Below, piece after piece: positions 37,941-47,940 of a stretch of DNA of 64,000 nt. The position numbers and the translations under genes were made by a program. The notes under the pieces are model-generated. The model was not told the DNA's origin. It searched no databases and was given only the letters and a program-made list of their open reading frames with translations. Each line of letters begins with the position of its first letter. Position 1 is the first letter of the stretch. This DNA is from Helianthus annuus. Taxonomy: Eukaryota > Streptophyta > Magnoliopsida > Asterales > Asteraceae. The DNA is taken from the NCBI RefSeq assembly GCF_002127325.2, contig NC_035448.2, positions 88,106,753 to 88,170,752 on the forward strand. The letters run 5' to 3'.

Positions 37941-38193
37941 TGTCCACTCTGGTTATTGGGCCATAATGTGTTTAATACGGGCTACCTGTTGACTGGACTG
38001 TGTGTTGCTGTTTGACTGTGTAAATGTTAGGGCCGGCCCAATAACCCACTGTTTACTTGTATGCATGCAACGTGTTAGTTAAGTGTAGATTTTACGTGAT
38101 TGCTTGTACACGAAACCTGACTTACCGGTAACCATGTTAGGACGTGGTGACCAACGTGTTTGACAAGTAACCTAATCTGCCGAGCAACCCAAG

Positions 38194-38722
38194 GTGAGTT
38201 TACACACTAAAAGCATGCGTCCCGCGGAGGGACACGAACAAACTACCAACTTTGGGGAAAACACTTTTGACCCATTACTCCGGGGGAAAACAGAATGGGT
38301 AATTACTATCTCCGGGGGAGATACGTTTGGATATTATTTATAAATCACAACTAGCCATGCTAAACGAAACTCTATCACTTTAAGTCCCTGCTTACAGTAC
38401 CGATTAATCGCCGGGGGCGAACGGGTTATTAGTTGATAGCGCTATTAGGTTTGACAACCTCACACCGTGACCGGGGGAGATCGGGCGTGAACTAGTAGAC
38501 CTTGCAACATGGTCAATGACGATAGACATTGACTCGGGGCACAACAACTTTCCGTCAACAGTTTCGGTATCTACAGTTTAGTGAGCTTACAGATGGGGTA
38601 GCTCCCCACAACGTGATTATAAATGCTTTATCTAAACAACTTAAGTTTTTGGTAAACTAAAACTGGACAACTAGTGAACTCACTCAACATTATTGTTGAC
38701 CCCCTTACTGCATGCTTTGCAG
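38194..38722 (+). other. Predicted leader intron with hairpin array in LTR F
   Basis: Donor AAG/GTGAGT at 38193/38194 and acceptor CTTTGCAG/G at 38722/38723 (529 bp). Hairpins: 38219-38233 (GTCCC/GGGAC), 38270-38300 (ACCCATT/AATGGGT), 38307-38323 (TATCTCC-GGG-GGAGATA), 38408-38420 (TCGCC-GGG-GGCGA). The last two share loop GGG with differing but perfect stems. Confidence 0.6.
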
Positions 38723-39007
38723 GTAACCAGTGACTCAGGAGCTGCTGCTTGGGAATGTGTAGTGTTCGTCAAACCCTTGTGTTGGGTTTAACTATCTTGA
38801 ACTAAGGACTATCTTTAAAACTATTTGGTTTATGCTTCCGCTGTTTTGTTAAACTAATTATCGAACTTAAACTACGATGTTGTTAACTACTTTGGATATT
38901 AAATATTTCTACTATTAATTCAATGCTCAGTATAATTGGTGGCTGGGTCCTGGTCAGTCACGCCTCCAAGCGGTGGTGTTCCGCATGTGGATTTTGGGGG
39001 TGTGACA

Positions 39008-40950
39008 ATAGGACCAACCAACTGTCTATCACCTGCGTCAGACCAACAAAGCGGTGATCTGCATTTGCGCCCATATAAAGCTTCGAATGGCGCGGCACCA
39101 ATACTGGTATGGTAGCTGTTGTTGTATGAAAACTCAACCAGAGGCAAATGCTTATCCCAGCTACCGCCCAAGTCCATGACACACGCTCTCAGCATGTCCT
39201 CCAACGTCTGAATCGTCCGCTCGCTTTGACCGTCGGTCTGCGGGTGAAACGCGATGCTCATATTCAACTTCGAGCCAAAAGCTTCTTGGAAGGATTGCCA
39301 TATCCTTGACACGAACCTTCCGTCTCTATCGGAGATAATCGAGAGAGGTACTCCATGGCGTGTAACAATCTCTCTCATGTAAATTTCAGCCAATTTGCTT
39401 GTATTATCCTTTTCTCGGATAGGCAAGAAGTGTGCTGACTTCGTTAATGATCCACTATCACCCAGATAGTGTCATGGCCTTTTGGCGTTCTTGGCAATTT
39501 CGTAATAAAATCCATGGAGATTTGTTCCCACTTCCACTTGGGAATCTCTGGTTGTTGCAGAAGTCCTGAAGGCTTCTGGTATTCCGCTTTAACCACTTGC
39601 AGAAGTCCTGAAGCGCAAGTTAAACATTTGCTCACATAAACAGCCACATCGCCTTTCATCCTAGGCCACCAATAATAATCTTTAAGATCCTGGTACATCT
39701 TATCCGCTCCAGGGTGGATAGAGTACCGCGACTTGTGAGCTTCATCGAAAATAACCTTTCTTAAGCCTCCAAACAAAGGAACCCAAATTCTTTTCTCAAA
39801 ACATAACGTTCCTTCCCTGTTTGGTACCAATAGCTTCTCCATCCCATGGAGATACTCTTCTTCAAGGTTTCTCTCCTTGAGAGCTTCTCTCTGCGGGTCA
39901 CGAATGCGCAGAGGAAAATCGGTTCGTACAACCATCTCTAAAGCCCTAACCCTTATGGGCTTGATCCTCTCTTTTCGACTTAGGGCATCGGCGACCACAT
40001 TCGCCTTCCCTGGATGATACTTTATCTCGCAGTCGTAGTCATTCAATAGCTCTACCCATCGTCTTTGCCTCATATTCAACTCCTTCTGGTTGAATATGTG
40101 CTGGAGGCTCTTGTGATCTGTGAAGATTGTACACTTCGTCCCATAAAGGTAGTGTCTCCAGATCTTTAAAGCAAAAACCACTGCGCCAAGCTCCAAATCG
40201 TGAGTGGTATAGTTCTTTTCATGTACCTTCAGCTGGCGTGACGCGTAGGCAATAACCTTTTGGCGTTGCATCAACACACAACCCAATCCTTGACGCGATG
40301 CGTCGCAGTATACCACAAAATCATCTGTACCCTCTGGTAGGGCTAAGATTGGCGCGTTGCAAAGCTTATCTTTCAATACCTGAAACGCTTCTTCCTGTTT
40401 GATTCCACAATCAAACTTCTTGTCCTTCTGAGTGAGGAGCGTCAATGGTTGAGCGATCTTTGAAAAATTCTCAATGAATCTTCGGTAATAGCCAGCCAAA
40501 CCCAAGAATTGCCGAATCTCGGTTAGCGTCTTTGGCGTTTCCCAATCCTTGATCGCTTCGATCTTGGTTGGATCCACGTGGATTCCATCTCCATTTACCA
40601 CGTGCCCAAGGAATTGCACTTCTCGTAGCCAAAACTCGCACTTAGAGAACTTGGCATACAACTGTTCTTTCTTTAGCAGCTCCAAAATGGCTCGTAAATG
40701 CTGCTCGTGCTCAGCCTTCGTCTTTGAATAAATCAAAATATCATCGATGAATACAATCATGAACTTATCCAAGTACGGCTTACAAACTTGATTCATCAAA
40801 TCCATGAACACTGCAGGTGCGTTTGTCAGACCAAACGGCATAACAAGAAACTCGTAGTGCCCATAACGGGTTCTGAAGGCTGTCTTCGGGATACTCTCCT
40901 CTTGTATCCTTAGCTGATGGTAACCAGATCGCAAATCGATCTTCGAATAG
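39008..40950 (-). pseudogene. Element E: RT, RNase H and integrase part of pol
   Basis: Minus strand 40945 to 39444: RT second half ([23 protein letters not shown] box), RNase H ([32 protein letters not shown]), integrase zinc finger and start of the core (DTIWVIVD). A one-base deletion near 39448 breaks the frame; integrase resumes at 39426 ([16 protein letters not shown] with catalytic Glu) and runs to LTR F. At 40950 it is cut by element G; the RT first half lies beyond G at 50651. Confidence 0.92.
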
Positions 40951-43655
40951 TGTCACACCCCCAAAATCCACACGCGGAGTATCACCGCTTGGGAGCGTGA
41001 CTGACCAGGATCAAGCCACCAATCATATCGAACATGTAATTAATATCAAACATAATAAATGTAAACCAATCATTCAATACGATAGGTGTTCAAAACATAA
41101 TCATAGTTTATAAGTATAGCGGAAGCATAAGTACGAAAACCCAAATGTGTAACATAAGTTCAATAAGTTTCATAACATAATCCAAGCTCCACAACGACCT
41201 GCTCCTCCCTGTGCAAGCTCCATAAGTATCTAACGACCTGCAAGGCATGTAACAGAGGATCAACAACTAGTTGAGCGAGTTCACAATTAACAGTTCAGTA
41301 ATAGTATAGTGTGAGTAGTAGTATGTTCGCTCGTTTCGTCATGTATCGTATCAGTTTCCATCGCGGCCTCCCAGGCAGGTATGCGAAGATATTAGGGGAT
41401 ATTCATCCCAAGTATTCTAGACTAGGTTTATCTGTATCGCGGCCTACCAGGCAGGTGTGCGAAGATTAGTAATTTCCAGTTCGCGGCCTTCCAAAGGCAG
41501 GTGTGCGAAGTCAGTCATAATATCGTGGCCAACCCTTGGCAGGTGTGCGAAGATCAGTTCAATAAGTGTTACTAGTCTAGTCGTAATCTTATCGTTAGGT
41601 TCTATCAACTGAGTATGTACAATAAAGTAATCGAATCCCATTCCCACCCTGGGAACCCCATGCCTTGGCTGTGTGAACTCACCTTGGTTTGCTCGGTATG
41701 TTATTGCTTCTAGGGTTTATTAAATGTCTAAGTCCGTTACTCACGACCTAAGATACATTGCACATGATTCGACGTAAGTGTTTGCAAACAATTAGGGTTT
41801 ACAAGTCTTTGATATCCAAGTAATTGTGTTCAGTGTGATTATTGTGTACAGAATAGCATGAGATAGATTGTTCACGTATACGATATTCAGCAGTATACAG
41901 CATCATACAGATTTATATACAGACATAAATAGTAGCATGGAAATCATACAGTAAGCTTTGACACGCATATCCCTCGTAAAGTTCGGACTATTAGCATGCT
42001 ATTATACACGGAAACATACAGTCAGCTTTATTACAGTTGTTTGCTATAGCACATAACCCTTATTCACTTATTCACACGTATGGAAACAACAGATTGGACA
42101 ACACATCATACTTATGAAATTCGGACAAATAAACATCATTAAGCTCGGACACATATGCATATGTTACAAAGTCGGATCCTCATGCATTATGTACAACTTG
42201 GACTTATCAAGCATCCATGTGAAAATTCGGACATCAACTTATGTCATAACAAAACTCGGACAAGGGTATCTAAGTTAAAACTCGGACCCCAAGTCCCTTA
42301 AAAGCTCGGACTACAACTCCCCCTTCCTGAAGTTCGGACTTTGCATGAACATGATACAAGTTCGGACCCTTCTACAAACCAAAGGTCGGACTAAATCACT
42401 TAACATAACTCGGACCAAGGGCACTAGTTAAAACTCGGACACACACAATGGTTTAAAGGTCGGACCATAAGGGAGTGGGGGTTAAAGCTCGGACTCTATG
42501 AATTCTTTACAACACTCGATCAAAACAAATAATTATTATCATTTATATCTACCGTTTCACCACCCAATGATCATTGCCGTTTCATCACCCAATGATCATA
42601 CTATTAACATATACACAATGAATGATATTATTCAAAAACAATTTGGTGGCACACTCATAGACCCCCCATATGTCCACTGACAAACCTATGCTAACAAGAA
42701 CAATCTAGCCGAATAGGGTATGGTGATTACATGCAAACTAGCTGACAATTTCCTATGCCATCACATGCACAAACATTAATTTGGCTACACTTTTCATACA
42801 ATCCACATGCCAATCATGCCTCACAATAGTCGACAAGTATGTATATTGTTTCCATGCTTCCATTGGACCAAATAATCACAACCTAAGCTTCTGATTGGAC
42901 CAAACAAGCAATCACATGAATTATCAATGCACTAACAATAACAATCATGATTATTACATATCGGCAGTTCCCCATTCCCCACCATTGTCCGCCGATTTGA
43001 TAAATCAAACTATCAATTAATTCTCATCAAGATTTATAAACATTATCACAGTATGCTGATCACATTCCTTAACCTTATTGATCGGCACATACACATTTAT
43101 CATGATTATTAACCTTAATATGATTGTCATATATCACGTATAAACACCCCATGTCAATCAGGCATACATATAAACAAGATTAAATGAACAAGATTCATTG
43201 CGAGTACAATATACTAACCACAAGCTTGATCCAAAAGGGTGATGTTTCGAAGGGGGTTTGTTCACTGCCGTCGCACAACTATTAGAGAGTTTAGGGTTTT
43301 TAGTTTATGTATACTAACAAGTCATGTAATCCTTTTGTGCGTGAATATAATGTATGGTAACCGGCCCCCTAATCAAAACAATCGCCCACTTGGACTTCTA
43401 CTCGGCCCAACCACTATTTTTGTGAATGATGGCCCAACTACTACTATAATGCATAAAGTGTGTGTACGTGTGGATGATATCCCTAGCCAGCCCATGAGTT
43501 AAGTAACAAGGTCCAAGTAATCAGCCCACAATCACTTCTTAATACAATACACATACATAACACATAGACACTTATAATGCACGTCACATATATAACCAAT
43601 GCTTTGTGAACGAGTATTAAGTTGAGTAGAAACCTTGGAAACTCGGGTTGTCACA
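40951..43655 (-). repeat. Element G 3' LTR
   Basis: 2705 bp, TGTCACACCC to GGTTGTCACA on the plus strand. Contains the predicted leader intron at 41238-41682 and the TCGGAC array at about 41965-42495. Confidence 0.96.
41965..42495 (-). repeat. GTCCGAGTTT motif array in LTR G (copy at 48955-49485)
   Basis: About 20 copies of GTCCGA(G/A)(C/T)T (plus strand CTCGGAC) spaced roughly 15-40 bp apart, non-tandem. It occupies the likely U3 region upstream of the predicted leader intron. LTR I carries the same motif on its sense strand at 61620-62228. Confidence 0.8.
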
Positions 43656-43692
43656 TTATCCCCAACTTGAAAGAAATTTCGTCCCGAAATTT
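43656..43692 (-). other. G purine tract and palindrome next to the 3' LTR
   Basis: On the minus strand palindrome AAATTTCGGGACGAAATTT (43674-43692), then CAAGTTGGGGATAA abutting the LTR. The G-rich run is the likely polypurine primer for plus-strand synthesis. Confidence 0.75.
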
Positions 43693-43731
43693 GGTACGCA
43701 CTCACTGAGGAAGCTAGGTGAGCTGTATCGT

Positions 43732-46161
43732 TTACTTGTTTTCCTGGGGTGTCACATCATCCCCCCGTTGATTTGGAATTTCGTCCCGAAATTCAGTAGT
43801 AGTAGCTTCGGCCTCAGTAGTGGTTGCATTGGTTTCGAATAACTGGGGGTACTTTTCTGTCATCTGGTCTTCGCGTTCCCAGGTGTACTCTGGGCCACGT
43901 TTGGAGTTCCAACGAACTCGGACAAGAGGGATTCTCTTGTGTTTGAGGACCTTAACATCCCGGTCCGTGATTTCTACAGGTTCCTCGACGAACTACAACC
44001 GCTCGTCGATAGTGAGTTCCTTAAAAGGAACTATGAGGGTCTCATCTGACAGGCACTTCTTCAGATTCGACACGTGGAATGCGTTGTGAACTGCACCGAG
44101 TTCAGCTGGTAGGTTTAGTCTGTAGGCTACTGGGCCTATTCTTTCAGTGATTTCGAACGGTCCAACATACCGTGGATTGAGTTTGCCTCGTTTACCAAAT
44201 CGAACCACACCCTTCCAGGGTGAGACTTTAAGTAAAACCCGGTCCCCGACCTGAAATTCCAACGGTTTCTTACGCTTATCCGCGTATGCTTTCTGACGGT
44301 CGCGTGCTGCCGCCATGCGTTGTCGTATTTGTGCAATCTTTTCTGTGGCGTCCACTACAATCTCTGGACCCGTAATCTGACTATCCCCCACCTCTGCCCA
44401 ACAGAGAGGTGACCGACATTTACGTCCGTACAATGCCTCGAATGGAGCGGCTTGTATGCTGGTGTGATAACTGTTATTATACGAAAACTCCACCAAAGGG
44501 AGATGCTTTTCCCAGCCGTTGCCGAAATCGATAACACATGCTCGAAGCATGTCTTCAAGAGTTTGGATTGTTCGCTTAGACTGCCCATCCGTCTGAGGAT
44601 GATATGCTGTGCTCATGTCTAATCGTGAGCCGAAGGATTTGTGCATCGCTTGCCATAGCTCTAACGTGAATCGTGCATCCCGATCCGAAATGATGGAGGT
44701 GGGCACCCCGTGCCTCGAAACAACTTCTTTAAGATAGATGTCTGCGAGAGTGGAGAACTTATCCGTTTCCTTTATAGCTAGGAAGTGTGCAGACTTGGTG
44801 AGTCGATCCACGATTACCCATATTGTATCGTTCCCACGCTGAGATCTAGGTAGGCCTGTAACGAAATCCATGGAAATTTCTTCCCATTTCCATTGAGGTA
44901 TCTTAGGCTGCTGAAGTAGACCCGCTGGTTTCTGATATTCAACCTTGACTCTTGCACAGGTCAAGCACTTGCCGACGTAAGTAGCGATGTGAACCTTCAT
45001 ACCAGGCCACCAATATGTAGTTTTGAGATCGTGGTACATTTTATCCGACCCTGGATGTACCGAGTAGCGAGACTTGTGTGCTTCATCCATCACAAGTTCT
45101 CGTAAACCGCCATAGAGTGGGACCCAAATACGCCCCGTTACATAGTAGGCGCCGTCTTCCTTTTGTTCCATACGTTGCCTTGAGCCGCGTAAGGCTTCAG
45201 CCTTGACGTTTTCGGGTTTCAATGCTTCTATCTGAGCAGCTCGTATCTGTGCAGGAAGACTGGACTGAATAGTAAGCTGTAGCGCTCGCACGCGCTTAGG
45301 TAGGGTGTCCTTTCGACTGAGGGCGTCGGCCACAACATTGGCCTTGCCTGGATGATACTTGATGGCGCATTCATAGTCGTTCAGTAGTTCAACCCATCTC
45401 CGTTGACGCATGTTCAAATCCTTTTGCTTAAGAATATGCTCGAGACTCCTGTGATCGGTGTAAATCGTGCACCTGGTACCGTACAGGTAGTGTCGCCATA
45501 TCTTAAGCGCGAAAACAACAGCTCCCAGCTCTAAATCGTGCGTCGTGTAGTTCCGTTCATGAATCTTGAGTTGCCGCGAAGCGTAGGCAATAACTTTATC
45601 ACGCTGCATCAATACACAACCAAGACCCTGTATCGATGCGTCACAATAAACCGCGAAGTCATCTGTGCCCTCTGGCAATGAGAGGATAGGTGCACTGCAA
45701 AGCCTATCCTTTAGGTACTGAAAAGCGGTCTCTTGGGAATCTCCCCAACGGTAGGTGACACCTTTCTGTGTCAGCATAGTAAGCGGCTGCGCGATCTTCG
45801 AAAAGTCTTTAATGAATCGTCTGTAATACCCCGCCAAACCCAAGAATTGGCGTATTTCCGTCGGTGTACGCGGTGCAGGCCAGTTCCTGATCGAATCTAC
45901 CTTGGATGGATTGACATGAATCCCATCCCTGTTCACCACATGGCCTAAGAAGTGGACTCCACGAAGCCAGAAGTCGCATTTTGAAAACTTTGCGTACAGT
46001 TGCTCCTTTCGAAGAAGTTCCAAGATAAGACGTAAGTGCTGCTCGTGCTCCTCCTGACTCTTGGAGTAGATCGGAATGTCGTCGATGAAGACAATGACGA
46101 ACTTGTCAAGATAGGGTTCGCACACCCTGTTCGTAAGGTCCATAAATACGGCAGGTGCGTT
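43732..46161 (-). pseudogene. Element G: truncated pol (RT 3' half, RNase H, integrase, chromodomain-like)
   Basis: Minus strand frame from NAPAVFMDL (46161) onward: FIDD box, RNase H ([32 protein letters not shown]), integrase zinc finger (KCLTC), core [10 protein letters not shown] and SDRDARF, but QSKR in place of QSER, so the D-35-E Glu is Lys. A Gln-to-TAG stop at 43993-43995 precedes the chromodomain-like tail (RIPLVRVRW), which is otherwise open to a TAA at about 43732. The N-terminal RT blocks are absent. Closely similar to A. Confidence 0.92.
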
Positions 46162-46312
46162 CAATAATATCAAACCATCCATCACATCAAACATAAAATA
46201 TAGTAGGTAAAATAATTCATAAAACCCAATACGATTAATGTTCGAGCCAAACTTTGTTTGAGTAGCGTAAACATAATAATGAAAACCCAAGATAAGTTAT
46301 AAGTTCAAATAT
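46162..46312 (-). other. LTR-like filler bridging the G deletion
   Basis: About 150 bp that replaces the protease and the first half of RT between gag (ending GRVFVLGRGDA) and RT (NAPAVF). It resembles LTR 3' regions (compare ATGTTTGATGTGATGGATGG with 63400-63440). It happens to be open and adds about 45 residues in front of the RT remnant. Confidence 0.6.
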
Positions 46313-47618
46313 CGTTCATTGCGTCTCCTCGTCCTAACACGAAAACTCGACCTCTTGCTTCGTTGCCATTGTTGTTGTTGTTTCCCCCGTTGTTGTTGTT
46401 GTTGTTCTCGTTGCACTGGTTGTTGTTGTTGCGATTCTGGTTCTGGTTCAGTTGAGGGCAATCGCGTTTGTAGTGGCCTTCAGCCCCACACTGGAAACAT
46501 CCCCGATTTCCACGCTGTGGCTGCTGGTGCTGGTTCTGTGGAGCTGGCGGTGGGAGTTGCTGGTTCTGATTTGCTGGCCGAGATCTTCTACAATCTTTTG
46601 CCTCATGACCCATCTTGAGGCATCTTTGACAACGTTCCCTGCGACATCTTCCGCTGTGGTGTCTGTTGCACTTATTACACAGTGGGTGAATTCCCCGATA
46701 TCCACCCTGCCCCTGACTGCCAGATGATTGCTGACTCGAATTCTGGTAGTCATTTGTCTTGCGCTGCTGAGACTGAACAGAAACTGATCCCTTGCTGGAA
46801 TCCCACTCCCATTTCCTCTTGTTGTCACTGGGAGTAGCAGAAGTAGTGACAGCAGTAGTGGTAGCCTTGATACGTTTTGGCAGCCTGTTCTGGTCCACTG
46901 CCTGATCTGTAATACGATGAGCAAGGCGCTGAATAGCCTGGATATTATCAAGATTAGCCGATGTCACATGGCTCTGGATCTCTGGCGCCAAACCCTTGAG
47001 ATACAACTCAATACGTTTCACTGGAGGGTCCACCATAGTTGGGCATAGCACGGCCAGTTCATTCGACCGTTTGGTATAGGCTTCGATCTCTGACCCAACC
47101 ATTTTCAAGTGATACAGTTCATCTTCCAACTTGTGAATGTCTTCACGAGTGCAGTATTCCCTTTTGATCAATTCCTTGAAATCATTCCAAGGGGTGGCGT
47201 TAGCAGCTGCCAACCCTAGGATTTGTACTTGTGCGTTCCACCAAGTCAACGCGATTCCTTCCAGGGTGCCAGTGGCGTACTTGACCCTGCGAGCCTCAGG
47301 GCATTCACACATTTCGAACACAGATTCTAGCTTCTCGAACCAATGGAGGAGTCCCACTGCCCCCTCGGTGCCACTGAATGAGCTTGGACGACAGTCCATG
47401 AAGTTCTTGAAAGTGTAGACAGGCTGCTGCGCGTGTTGACCTATTGTGTACGAATAGGACAAAGTTAAATACGAGAGTTAATGTAGGATCTAAGGATCCT
47501 AGTGTGAGTCTATACTGCAGGGTATACTACCTGCTTGTGCAGCTGCAAGTGCCGCAGCAACTTGAGCTTGAACGAGAGCCTCTAGCTGGGCTTGAGTCAT
47601 GTTAATTCGTCCGGCCAT
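46305..47618 (-). CDS. Element G gag, spliced
   Basis: Nucleocapsid/capsid protein of G. Exon 1 is 47531-47618 (MAGRINMTQAQLEALVQAQV...AAAQAG). A predicted 90-bp intron at 47441-47530 (CAG/GTAGTA donor, ACAATAG/G acceptor) is followed by exon 2, 46305-47440, in frame. Exon 2 has the retrotransposon gag core (FSGTEGAVGLLHWFEKLESVF, ALTWWNAQVQ, LKMVGSEIEAY), three zinc knuckle-like motifs (CNKCNRHHSGRC, CQRCLKMGHEAKDC, CFQCGAEGHYKRDC) and an Asn-rich tract near the end. Unspliced reading stops within the intron (TAG), which supports splicing, as does an identical exon/intron phase in element I. The C-terminus GDAMNDI is created by the deletion; otherwise gag appears intact. Confidence 0.88.
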
Positions 47619-47923
47619 TGATCTTCACATCAAAGGCAACATAAGTGAGAAAGGTTCGCGAATAGTGCGATGACAGAAGAGTGTAAGCACGTAAGTGTTC
47701 TCAAGCAATAACAAGTAGTGAGCAAAGTAATGTAAGCATACTACGAGCAAAGTTCTATGCAGTTCTAGCAAGCAGGTAATAAACATAAACCTTATTACCT
47801 AGGATGTCGAGTCTTGCACGTGGAGCGAAGCGTCGTTGTGGATCGTTGAGAGCACTGTTCTGGTTATAGTCTGGTTTTAATAAAAACGTTTTCCCATATT
47901 AAAACCAAGTTCTCTATAACCAA

Positions 47924-47937
47924 TGGCTCTGATACCA
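47924..47937 (-). other. Element G primer-binding site (initiator Met tRNA)
   Basis: TGGTATCAGAGCCA on the minus strand, 3 nt inside the 5' LTR end; complementary to the 3' end of plant initiator methionyl tRNA. Confidence 0.93.
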
Positions 47938-47940
47938 ATC

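Larger units (their letters stand above)
36724..39007 (+). repeat. Solo LTR F inserted in element E's pol
   Basis: 2284 bp from TGTGACACTC to GGGGTGTGACA, with E's pol on both sides and no internal sequence, so it is a solo LTR left by recombination between two LTRs. The flanks ATCAG (36719-36723) and AT-AG (39008-39011) look like one target duplication with a single lost base. Opposite in orientation to E. Similar to LTR A in its motif array and ends. Confidence 0.87.

Noticed and set aside
37627..37947. Repetitive minus-strand ORFs (SRNHEV/LWLRVAT repeats)
   Set aside because: Translation of the GTTGCGACTCG array in LTR F.
42498..43502. Plus-strand ORFs of 60-87 codons duplicated at 49488-50492
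   Set aside because: They lie in LTR G and recur only because the LTRs are copies; several differ by substitutions without coding constraint.
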